In this document: positions 48,799-61,200 of the stretch, one piece after another
Layout of the letters: the number at the start of each line of letters is the position of its first letter
Position numbering within the stretch: the stretch's first letter is position 1
From: Anoplopoma fimbria
Taxonomy: Eukaryota > Chordata > Actinopteri > Perciformes > Anoplopomatidae
Direction: 5' to 3'
Length of the DNA: 64,000 nucleotides
NCBI RefSeq assembly: GCF_027596085.1
Contig: NC_072465.1
Location: 16,880,207-16,944,206, forward strand
Translations under genes and position numbers: made by a program
Notes under the pieces: generated by a model
What the model was told of the DNA's origin: nothing
Databases searched by the model: none
Seen by the model: the letters and a program-made list of their open reading frames with translations, nothing else

Positions 48799-49555
48799 CC
48801 TACAATGCAGATCGGATTCGCCACACTACAGCTATGGGGTAAAAATAACAGAATAAACAAATAAAGGAACAGTGAGTAGATTCAGAGCATGCACAATTAC
48901 ATTTAACATACACTGCATTTTCTATTGAATCAAGATAAATCTCTTATCAGGAGGAGTGTGTTAAATAAAATCAATGATTCACAGTTTGGACCAGTGACTT
49001 TTAATGAAAATAAGTGTTAGAGACAAAAAAATCCCTAAATGGCAACATGGTTTTGATTCATGTTGTAGTGCGTTTTGAACCATCTGATGCTGTCTCTATT
49101 ACAAACATCATTCCAGCACACAGTGGCGAAATAATAGATACGGTTTGAAATATGACATATACAATCAATGGGCACTCAACTCTTCCATAATATAAGGTAC
49201 TTAATTATCAGTATTTAGGCTGCATAATATATTGTGCTTATCAATTTAATAACTCAATTACAGTTTTGGCTGACTGAATATTAAATTGAAGCCATTAAGA
49301 AACCATTGATTTCCCTGATAAAGTGCTCTTGTTATTGCAGCAAGTTGGATTGAACTCAATGTCATGAAAACAAGTTCGTGTTTTTTTGTGTATGCATGAT
49401 GTCTGATTATAAGCTTAAATGTCAAATCAAAGTAAAATAACAACACTGAAGATATAGAACTGATCCCTTAATGCAGTCTCTTGTGTTTTAGAGACATAAG
49501 ACGGGATCAATCTGAGTAAACTTTATAAGGCTGCACAAAATGTCATTAATGATAA

Positions 49556-49597
49556 GAATGAATGAATGAATGAATGAATGAATGAATGAATGAATGA
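49556..49597 (+). repeat. (AATG)n tetranucleotide array
   Basis: About ten AATG units in the intron between the camk1 5' UTR exon and the start exon. Confidence 0.93.
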
Positions 49598-50357
49598 GAA
49601 CAAAAAACGGTCATAGCCTACTAACGACAAAAATAAACTTGCAAACTGAAAAGAGAACATGACTACTGCCCCTTAAAGAGCTCCAACCCGCAATAACTAC
49701 ACCTTGCTTTGCTGACAACCGGTTGGACAACAATACATTAGAAACAAATAACAGAAAGTAGGGCAAACAGTGCAGCAGATACAGTTGCACGGAAGGTACC
49801 ATGCACCGCACCGCCGCAAAAACAAACGCATGGTCAGTAGAGGCAGATACCAGCTGGGGGACCTGTGCTATATTTAACATCTGAAGCTTTAACCCACAAG
49901 GTTGCTCTAAAGAAGAAGAGAAAAAATATATATATAAGAGTACAAGAGCTCAGGTGATATGAAAGCTGTATTCCACTGAGAAACATTTGGTAACCTGCTC
50001 TGCGTTAAGGCTGCAGGGCGTGAATGGCAAGCAGGGGAGTGGGGGAGTGCGTGTGGGGGGGTGAATGGGAATTAAACCGTTTTGCCGGTGCGATAGGTCT
50101 GCAATACTGAAAAAATGAGTCCAACTTTGGTGTTGGTGATCACGCAAGAGAGGGAAAAAAGGCGGTGTGGGTGCGCAAAGCGAAGCCCGCTGCAGAGCTC
50201 AAGGGTACGGCAGCAGCATCGTCGGGTTAAACCGGGAGGCTGCAGGCATGCGACACGGAGGCGCACGCATAAAGCTGCACGGGGAAAACTGCACGATCTA
50301 TAATTCATTTGGGTGAATGTATGACTGTTACAAAAAAATAAAATAAAGAAGACTTAC

Positions 50358-50520
50358 CTAAATTGCGATGTGTGGCTGCGGTGTGTTCTCCTTGCCTCTG
50401 GGAGCGTTCTGGTTGCTTGTGCGCAGCGCTGGGTCCGCTCAGACTTCTCCTGACGTCAAGAAAAAAGCAGACGTCTGTGGACGTAGTGCAGCAGAAAAAA
50501 ACACTCACTGTTCACTCTTA
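50358..50520 (-). promoter_or_regulatory. camk1: camk1 5' UTR exon and promoter with a consensus CRE
   Basis: On the minus strand a GC-rich segment ends in a good donor (gtaagt at 50357-50352), and the next acceptor (CTACA on plus, 48800-48804) is one base before the camk1 start codon. This makes 50358 upwards a likely 5' UTR exon. The full palindromic cAMP response element TGACGTCA is at 50451-50458, which would be at or just upstream of the start of transcription. No upstream ATG is seen in the UTR exon, so the assigned start is the first AUG. Confidence 0.6.
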
Positions 50521-51367
50521 ACAACGTGATCTCTGCAGTTCACCTTAAGAGAGTCGAGCCACCGTCTGTCATATGTCAACTGCTTCTTTTTTTTGTTGTT
50601 GTTGTACTCACACAGAGTATGCAGATCATTTTAAAAGGCTTTGAGAAACAGGCACAACGTGCCACTGTGGATAATGTAACCTATGAGCCTGTCACACAGC
50701 ACTGGCAGAGCACACGCAAGCCAAGCAGCCTGTTAGCATGCAAGTATTAATGATAAATATCAGTGTGGTTTGAACAAATAGGCCCAGTGTACACTTGCAG
50801 AGAATTAAACCTCGGATTTCCCAGTAATTGTGAGGCAACGCCCTGCTTCGCTCTGTAACAGCATCAACACTTTCACACTCACTCCCCAAGAGCACCTGGA
50901 TGCTCTCCGTCACAGGTCACAGGGCCCAGCAGAGGCCAGCATGCCTCATTTTAAGTTGCAGAGTATGGACAACTGAAAAAAATACAAAAAGATAATCACC
51001 ATCTCTCTTACAGTCATATGAAAAGTTCAAAGGATTTTTTTTTGCTGAGCTATTTGTTTTTGCAAGACATTGTAAGGTGTTCCATGTTATTTTGCCACAT
51101 CTTTTATGTATTGGAGGACTGTCTTACATCATGCTGTAAACACAGATCATTTCTACAGTCCTTATTTAAAACTAAACAAATACTTTTTTTTTTTTTACAA
51201 ATTGACTATACACTAGTAACCTATTACTATTCTATTATTTAATTTTCTCCTGTAAACTACACATTTATCACATTATACATGTTTCCCCATTATTCTGATC
51301 TGTTTTAATGTCTGTAAAGCACTTTGTAAACCATGCAGCTGTCTTAAAAAAATAAATATATAAAAAG

Positions 51368-51440
<73 letters not shown>

Positions 51441-51780
51441 TATATAACACAATGCTATGTGATTCATCATGCTCTAATGAACCACAAACTGTATTTATAT
51501 GTTCATGTCACAGTACAGCACCTCTAGATCCACAGTATACACTGTGAACAAAAATGTTTTCTTAACACTTTGTAAACTTGTTTTGTGCCACAGTATATAC
51601 ATACATGCTATTATTGTTGTTGTTAGGGTTTAACGACCCATTGTAAACTCTGCCTCATTAAATTTACACTACTGTCTAAAACAAAATAGCACTCTATTTG
51701 GATTACTAACATCATATACATCCAAAAAACATGTCTATTATTCATTGTGTAACCTCAACGGTGGGTGTAGTACCACCCCC
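50521..51780. other. Gap between divergent camk1 and pbrm1
   Basis: AT-rich sequence between the two promoters with no recognised gene. It holds the AT microsatellite at 51374-51447 and T-rich runs. Confidence 0.6.
51374..51447. repeat. (AT)n microsatellite
   Basis: About 36 AT units with one late break (ataatata). Confidence 0.96.
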
Positions 51781-51781
51781 G

Positions 51782-52277
51782 CACTGAAGGGGGCAGCGCT
51801 TGTCCAGGTGGCGCGTTCCTTCTTTACACACAAACGCAAAACAACCTGAACTTCCGGGTAGGAGAAGTTTTCAAACAACACCAGCTAGCTAGCCGTTACA
51901 CATTTTGCTCAGGGAACTACGGCAAACTTTGCTTAGTTTTGGGTAAGATTTGCTTTTGAAATCGATTTCAAACGTTTATTTAACCCAGCTTGCACGTGTT
52001 TTCTGTTAACGTTTGAATATTTCACTTGGCTAAGTTGTTAGAAAAGCGGCAAGCAACTCGATAACATGCTAACATGCTAACATGGGTGGTTGCTAACAGC
52101 CGCTTTGTTTCATACAGCCAAAGCGGTGCTCACGCTAGAGAGCTGGGTTTGTTCCCGTTTTGCTTGATGTGACCAGTGAGATGAACCACCAATCTTCCCT
52201 TTAGCGAGTATAAATATACAATGACTTTACTCTCTGTTTGTAGCTAGCGGGCTAGCCTGTTGTTGAACAAGCCAGCG
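51782..52277 (+). promoter_or_regulatory. pbrm1: pbrm1 promoter and 5' UTR exons
   Basis: A GC-richer patch holds a CTCF-like core, AGGGGGCAGCGC (51788-51799), and an ETS/GABP-type site, ACTTCCGG (51850-51857), typical of TATA-less housekeeping promoters. A non-coding first exon probably ends at 51942 (donor gtaaga), and the second begins at 52244 after tgtttgtag, 34 bases before the start codon. The transcription start is inferred. Confidence 0.55.
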
Positions 52278-55200
52278 ATGTCTGCGAGCTCCAAGAGGAG
52301 AAGAGCCACCTCACCCTCCAGCAGCGTCAGCGGAGGGGGGGACCTGGATGATGCCTCCTCTACACCTGGAAGTGGCAGAAAAAGAAGAAGAATCTCAAAT
52401 GTTCCTCCTGTAGATACAGTAAATTAACTTGGTTTAAACTTACTGCTTAACATTCATGTGACATCTTTATGTAATATGTGTGAATTACACTTTTTGATTT
52501 TCATCACTTTTTTTTTTTATCCTTTTAGATTGCTGTATGCCATGAGCTGTTCAATGCTGTCAGGGACCACAAGGACGACCAAGGGAGGCAACTTAGTGAA
52601 CTTTTCCAAAGGGTACCAAAGAGAAGGTATTGTAACAAGAAGTACTACCCTGAGCCTTCCACTTAGCACTTATTGTATTCGTATTAGTTTGTTGCACTTA
52701 TTGTATTCGTATTAATTTGTTTCTGCACTGTACTTTTGCTCTGGTTTATGCTCTTAGATGCTTGTTCAAAAAAGGAGATGCACTTATGACTTCTGGTGAC
52801 TAGTAGTTCTCTTAAATACCTATGTTGAATACACTTATTGTAAGTCGCTTTGGATAAACGTCTGCTAAAATGACTGTAATGTAATGTAACACAAAGGCCA
52901 GCGTACACCTTAACATTGTTGAAAAAATATATAGTGTGTGGATCTCTCCAAGATATGATAACCATCATATCTTTATGAAATGTGACAGACTGACTGGTGG
53001 GTGGGTCTCAGACATAGGGAGATTACAGGGAAGCCTGATCGCTCTTGTTCTTTTTCAGGAATCAGCCTGATTATTATGAAGCAGTGTCCCAGCCCATTGA
53101 TATGACAAAAATCCTGTATAAACTGAAGTCAGAAGATTACAGTGAAGTCGAGCAGTTTACTGCAGATTTCCAGCTCATGTTCAACAATGCCAAATCATTC
53201 TACAAGGTAAGTACTGTCAAAAGTATATCTGTCACTGTAATATGGTGTAATAGAACAATTATTAATTTACATAATTCCTGTCCTGTTCACAAACTCAGAG
53301 TGACACTGAGGAGTATCAAGCTGCATGCAGGCTGTGGGTGGTATATTTGCAAACAAGGAATGAGTTTGTGCAGCCTGGGGACGGAGATGAGGATGATGAA
53401 GATGGTGACGATATGATGGATAATCCAGGAATGTCAACCGAGGATGAGGTCAGTTCTTCTACTCTTTGAATGTATTGTTGAGAAGCCTTGCATGCTTTTA
53501 TGAATGTCCTATGAGTTTAACTGAAGTGTGTAACATCACTAAAAATGTATGTTGGAGGTGTTTTTGTATTGTATTGTATTGATTAGATTAATGCTATTCA
53601 TGGACATTCCTGTTTGTTGTAACAAGTAACCATTTCCTAAGAACCAATTTTATGCAAATCATTCTTTTAGACCTCAACTGGCAATTTGAAAGAATTGTTT
53701 GAGCAGCTCTTGGAGGCCATAGTTTCACACGCTGATCCCTCAGGGCGTCTGGTCAGTGAACTGTTCCAGAAATTACCTTCCAAAGTGGTAAGTCATTGAA
53801 GAGTCTTTAGCCTTCAAATTGTGCCCTTGAAATAGTTAATTCTTGACATTTACAGGCCTGTCTGTCTCTCCTAGCATTACCCAGACTACTATGCCATTAT
53901 AAAGGAGCCAATAGATCTGAGAACGATCGCTCAAAGAATACAGGTAGTCAAAGATCGCTTTGTCATGCATCATTCATCTTAAAAATCACAAATTTTAGAA
54001 CTTCATGTGTTTTATTACAGCCAGCACTAATTTATATTATTTGCATAGATTGGATACTATAAAAGTGTCAATGCGATGGCCAAGGACATCGACCTGATGG
54101 CCAAAAATGCCAAAACGTACAATGAACCAGGATCTCAGGTTTTTAAGGTAAACTCTTTTTCTTGATAATCTTTTTTACGAGAACTAACATCCCAAATATT
54201 AAAACATTTTCTGTACTTTTATTGTATAGGATGCTAACACCATAAAGAAAGTCTTCATCCAGAGGAAGACTGAACTTGAACACGCTGAACCCACTAAATC
54301 TAGTCTTCGCATCAGGTATTAAATGACAATCAGACAGTTCTATCTTGTGTTTTATTTTTTGTCTCAAACGCAAATCCAAAAATTATTCTCAGAAAGAAAA
54401 CAAGATCTACACGATTTTTTGTCTTCTGTATTTACTGTTACTAATCAGAAATCGCAGGTCTGGCCAGGGGGATCGACTTTCTGGCGTCAGCGTAGCTCTC
54501 CACTATGGTTCAGAGAGTGAAGACGACCCTGTGCTCTCGGGTAATTATCAAAGCTTCCAGCAGCAGAGAATTCTACCTTGTGTTTGTTTTGGAAAAATAA
54601 GAGTGTACCATGTACATTTTTGCAGGATCTGTCTGCTACGACGAGGGAGAGTCAGAGGCTGAGAGTCAGAGTTCCAGCATGGAGATGAGCAACCCGATCT
54701 TCCAGCTGTATGAAGCTGTGAGGGGTGCCAGGAACAGCCAGGGCCAGGTCTTCTCTGAACCTTTCCAGCACCTGCCCTCTCGCAGGGAATATCCTGACTA
54801 CTATCAGCAGATCAAACAACCCATCGCTCTCCAGCAGATCCGGTAAGGAATGATGACTCAGTAGATATCATGTTGAGAGGCAGAATGAATTGTTGAAATT
54901 TTTAAATGTGATCGATTGAACTTCTGTCGCTTAATAATCTTTTGTTTATTTTTAAGGGCAAAAATGAAGAACGGCGAGTATGAAAGTGTGGATCAGATGG
55001 AGACTGACCTCACTCTGCTGTTTGAGAATGCAAAGCGCTACAACATGCCTAACTCAAGCATTTACAAACGGGCCTTTAGGCTTCAGCAGATCTTGCAGGT
55101 AAGGACTTTTGCTGTTTTTTTTTTTTTTTTCTGTTTTTTTTTTTACTTATACTGGAAGGTGTTTTAACTCTAGTTAGGCCAAGAATTAAAGAAATTAGCA

Positions 55201-58200
55201 CTAATTTGAAACAAACAATGAAGCATCTTGCAGAAATAAGTGTATTTGTCTACTAACATATCCACCTGTCTGTTTTTATAGGCAAAAAAGAGGGAACTTG
55301 TGAGGAGGGACGATGAAGATGGAGACAGCATTCTGTCATCTGATACAGGGAGCGTCAAGAGGAAAAGGTATGCAGGTTTTTCCGTCTTGTAGATCATTGC
55401 TATTTCTCTTAAAAATTAAGAATCTGTAGTTTGCATGCTTACAACTAATCAAAATCAAGCACACCTGAAGCCTTGCTTTGCCAGCCAAGCTCATTCATAT
55501 TCTACTTTGATTCTTTTGAAGCCACAAGAAAAATGTAAAAAAGAACAGAATGAAGACCTTATACGCCGCAGTTACCGAGGCTAGGGAGGCGGGCACCAAT
55601 CGCCGTCTTTGTGATCTGTTCATGGTCAAACCATCCAAGAAGGACTACCCTGACTACTATAAAGTCATCCTTGAACCGATGGACATGAAGACCATTGAGC
55701 ACAACATCCGCATTGAACGCTACGCGACAGAGGAAGCTTTGATGGCAGACATGAAGTTGATGTTCAGAAACGCCCGGCATTACAATGAGGAGGGATCTCA
55801 GGTAGGCAGTGCATACAGTTACAAATATGCAGTGTTAATCTTTGCTATTTTGGCAAAACATCTTGGCATAAGCTACATTTTTGTGTTACTAACAATGGGG
55901 CATCAATGTAGGTATATAATGATGCTGATATTCTGGAGAAGATACTGAAAGACAAGCGTAAGGAGTTGGGACCTTTGCCTGAAGAAGAAGATGTGGGATC
56001 TCCCAAACTGAAACTAAGTAAGTTTGGTCATGTTGGTATTTTTCCATGTTTGAGCCCATTACAAATCAGATACACTTAACATCATTGCTGACATTTTTTA
56101 TAAATGTACCCCAACATGAGATCATTTTCTAACCTTCAATGATTTCAGTCATTGGAAAAACAGCACCTGTTAAAAACAAAACAAAAAAAATATATTATTA
56201 TACTATTATTAACATTTCTGGTTTAATTTTTCAGACAGCTAATATGTGCTTAACAGACATAGAAATAGAACTTTAAAATAATGGCCTGACTATTAGCTCT
56301 ATGCAGAGGTCTGTACTCGATTGAGTGCTCTGTTGTTGCTGTTGATGCAGCTGTCTATGATTTATTTTTGATTTTACAATTCTATCTAATCTTAAGTGTA
56401 TTTTTGTATCTAGGAAAGAGTGGTGTTTCTCCAAAGAAGTCCAAATACCTCACCCCTCTTCAGCAGAGGTTAAATGAGCTCTACGATGCTGTGCGAAACT
56501 TCACTGACCGCCGAGGTCGGCGTCTAAGCCAAATCTTTCTTCGTCTGCCATCTCGCGCCGAGTTGCCTGACTACTATGCCACCATCAAGAGGCCCATTGA
56601 CATGGAGCGCCTCCGCAGCCACATGGCGGCCGGTCGTTACCAAGACGTTGAAGCCCTGGTGGAGGATTTTACTCTGATGTTCAACAATGCCTGCATTTAC
56701 AATGAGCCAGAGTCTCTCATCTATCGGGATGCTCTAGTGTTGCACCGGGTACTGCTGGAGACACGCAAGCAGCAAGAGGGAGGCGAAGACTCTGGAGCTC
56801 CTAATATGGGACATCTGGTGCGAGAGCTGATCAGGAACCTGTTTGTTTCCGTGCTGGGCCACCAGGATGAAGAGGGCCGATGCTACAGCGACTCTCTGGC
56901 TGAGATCCCCGCTGTGGATCCAGCCGCCCCTGAAAAACCACCGCAAAACTTTGATGTCATCAGGATGAACGTGGATCGTGGCCGATACAGGAGACTGGAT
57001 GTCTTTCAGGAACACATGTTTGAAGTGTTGGAGAAGGCAAGGAGGCTACACAGGTATATCAACTCGTTTTTAAAAGTCTGTCTGAGGTGATATCAGTGAA
57101 AAGAAGGTGTTCGTTTGTTCTGTCTAGAGACGGAAAAAAAATGAAAAACATGATCTTGTATTGAAACAACAAATGGAAAAGGGTTTTCATGTCATTGGGC
57201 CATTGACCTTTTACACTGTAAATCACATGGAAATTTTGACCAGTATCCGTTTGCACAACTTGTTTCAATCTCTGTAAGAGACTATCATGCTGCTGCCATA
57301 AATAAAAATTGAAAAATCGATATCAAATGGGGAAATATCCTCTTTTCAATTCTGATCCAATTTCTTTTAAAGAAAAAAACGCGTTTGTCTATGCTGCTTA
57401 CTTTCCCATTTAAACTGAATTAGTCATTTTGTAATATTCCTGTTAAACTGTTAGAACTGAATGACTACAGTCCTTATTTCAAAGTTTTTTGATTAATTCA
57501 ATTTAACGGTAAGCATGTGCCGTCCACTGACAGCCCCCCCTGTGTATATATATTTTACAATGTCTGTACAGGGTAATATGCTTACTAATAACAAGAGCAC
57601 TACAGATTTTTTTTCACTTTTCCATAAGCTTTACTGTTTACAAACATAATTTGGAGAATACAATGTGATGTTATGACGTCCAGTTGGTGGGTTTGGTCCA
57701 AATTTAGAAATCAACATTTAACATCTTTTACAAAATGTAATTGTAAGTATATATTTTGTTGTTAACTGTTCAGTATTAAACACTGATTGTATTATTTACC
57801 GACAGTGTAATATTCTCTCTTAAACAGCTAAATGTTTTCAAAAGTAATTACTTATTGTCCTTTTTTGCATTTGCAGGACTGACTCTGAGATATTTGAGGA
57901 TGCAGTGGAGCTACAACAGTTTTTTATTAAGATCAGGGATGAGCTATGCAAGAATGGAGAGATTCTTCAATCATCTTCGCTCAACTACACCTCAAAACAC
58001 TTTCACAGCGACGTGGAGCAGGAAAAGAGGGAGAAAATTCCCAAAGAGATCGAGGAGGACAAGCTAAAGACTGAGGAAGAGGAGAAGGATAAAAAAGGCG
58101 AGTTAGTGTGTATGAACACATGTGGCATATTAAACAGATTTTAGGAATGTATTAAATTGTTTGTGGTATTAATTTGGAATCATTATGTTTTTCCCATCTA

Positions 58201-61200
58201 AAGAGGGGAAGAAAGCCAAGGACCTGCCAGGAGAGCCATGGCAGTCTGAGTCGGAGTCAGAGCGGGTGTACAGTCAAGACTGCAGCTTTGAAGACGTCAC
58301 CTACCATGTGGGGGACTTCGTCTATGTGGAGCCGTCAGAGCCGAACCTGAAGCCACACATTGTCTGTATTGAACGCCTGTGGGAGGATGAAACAGGTAAC
58401 ACACACACATTCTTTGGTAGAGAAATGAACAATTATCAGTTGGCCACTATTCGTACATCATCATGCAAACTGTATCATAAACATGCAGTCATAAACGGCA
58501 AATCTTGTACCATTTTTTTGACAGATTATAAAAAAGAACCTTGAATTATATTTTTAGAACTTTTCTCCTTAATAAATACTGAGATTTTTGCAAATTTTTA
58601 ATTCTTGTTTTGATGATTTGTTCATGGCTTGTGTGTGAAGGTGGGAAGTGGCTCTATGGCTGCTGGTTCTACAGGCCAAGTGAAACCTTCCACTTGGCAA
58701 CACGCAAGTTTCTGGAAAAGGAGGTCTTCAAGAGCGACTACTATAACAAAGTGTCCATCAGTAAAGTTCGGGGCAAATGTGTGGTCTTGTTTGTGAAGGT
58801 AAGACCTTCTACACAACCTGAATCACACACAGAAAATAGTTTTTGTTTTGACTGAAGGATGTGTTCAACTTATCATGGCTTTCTTGTATTTGTAGGATTA
58901 TTTCAAAATGCAGCCCGAGGGCTACAGAGCAGAGGATGTGTACATCTGTGAATCCCGCTACGCCGCCAGGAACAAGTCATTCAAGAAGATCAAGATATGG
59001 GCCATGAATATGAGCTCTGTGAAACTCGTCGCCCGGGAGTTGCCGTTGCCCGTTGTCCGTGTTGCCTCCATGTTTGCCAAGCCTGACTATGACAAGCTGA
59101 CAATTTCATATGCAGGCAGCGGAGGCTTTATTGACAAGGTGAGGTGACATTGTATTTTCTAGGGTTATGACATGGCAATACATAGTTTGTAACATCATTT
59201 TTGATATTTTTTATTTTCCAACCCAAAGATAAGATAGATTAATTTAGGTCCTTAAAATGAGGAATTTGCACTAAATAAGTCCTTATCTTCCTTTGAGCTA
59301 CTTATGATTGTGTGTGAGCCCTTTTGATTTTACTTTTATAGAAAGTGGGTCATTGTAGAACCAAATAAAAGGACACAACAAAGACATGCTAGGTACATAT
59401 ATCAGTGTGATACCAGACTTCAGTATTGAACTACCTTAACCCCTTGTAGACTATTGTCGCGAATTCGCTTCAAACCGCTTCCGAATTTGTTTAATTACTA
59501 TTATACCCAATTATGCCTAATGTCGCTAATTTGCCTCATACCAAAATTTATATATATTATATGTGCTATATTGAAATTAACAATCTCCACTTAATTTAGC
59601 ATCTGCATGACAGAAAAAAACTAAAATAATTCTTTTTTTAATATAATTGTAAATATATTCAGGCAGTGAGGGGTTAAGCCTTATACCAAAAGGCCTCCAG
59701 AATAAGGACACTAACCCTGTAGTCGGCTTCAGTGTTTAGGATAAAGCTAGTGTCCGGGTCTAAATGAAAAATAAAATAAAATCAACAGTATATTATTGCC
59801 AAGCAAGAACGGTGTCAGCTGGCCGACGACAGTGGATTCATTAACTCCAAGTGGTAGCAGGCATGTCTTGACAAGGAGCATGGTGGCAGAGAAGTAGTTA
59901 CTTCAAAGTATGAACGTTTATTTCTCACAATGTGGACACACAGGGGATTCACGTGTTTTCTTTTATGTTTATTCGTGTAGGAGAGGGAGGATGTGCCCAC
60001 GGAGATGAGTGGAGCCGAACCTGGCTGTCAGCACTATGAACAGTTACACTACAACAATGTGTGGTATAAAGTGGGAGACTGTGTTTACATCCAGTCACAT
60101 GGTCTGTCAAAGCCCCGGGTTGCCAGGTGGGTGAAAGTATTTTTTTTGCCTCTCTAGTGTATGAAGGCCTCTTATTATTATTATTATTATTATTGGTATA
60201 ATTAGTTATTAACTATCGGTAACATGACTCTCTTCACTGGGCTGTAGGATTGAGAAGCTGTGGGTGCAGAATGGAACTACTTCCTTCTTCGGGCCCATCT
60301 TCATTAACCCTGAGGAAACGGAGCACGAACCCACAAAGATGTTCTACAAGAGAGAAGTGTTTCTGAGCCACCTGGAGGAGACCTTGCCCATCACCTGTGT
60401 CATAGGTTGTGCTTTGATAACTCATGTTCACACATTACAGTTAATGCACTTGAGGGAATCGTTAAACATTTTGGGAAACAAGTTGAGATATCTGGCAGCA
60501 TGTTAAATAAGAAAATTGATCTCAGCATATATGTCTGTTAAATATAAGGTTACTGCAAAAAAAAAGCAGCATTACACTACGCACCAACATATAACCTAAA
60601 ATGTCAAAAACTATCTGCTCTTTTTTTAACGGCCACATTTTTTTAAACACGCCCTGTGTTTTTTTTTAACTAACACATTTTAACCGTCTGCTCTCCAGGC
60701 AAATGCATGGTGTCCTCCTTTAAGGACTACCTGTCATGCAGACCTACTGAGGTCTCAGAAGAGGACATCCTGCTGTGCGAGAGCCGCTATATTGACGCAG
60801 AGAAGCAGATGAAAAAGTTCAAGGGTCTGAAACGCTTCTCATACTCCTCCAAAGTAGTGGAGGATGAGATCTTCTATTTCAGGTTGGTCCCTCAAGCAGA
60901 GCACTGTTTCTGATTCAAAGCCGTTTTTTGCCCAGTCTGAATTTTTGTTTGTCTTCTCTTGTGATTTGTTATTCTGCGTAGGAAATTGATTGTGCCACAG
61001 AAAGAAGCATCACCCTTTTTGGACAAGAAGATCAGTGAGCTTGAGGTTAAGCTGGCAGATATCGAGGATGCGGACGATGATATGGAAGATATGGAAGATG
61101 ACGACGAGGCTCCTCGGACGCCGTCTTTGCCTCAAATGCAAACCCCGATTGCAAGCGATATGGAAACCATGCCATACACTCCTCAGGTACCCATACACAT

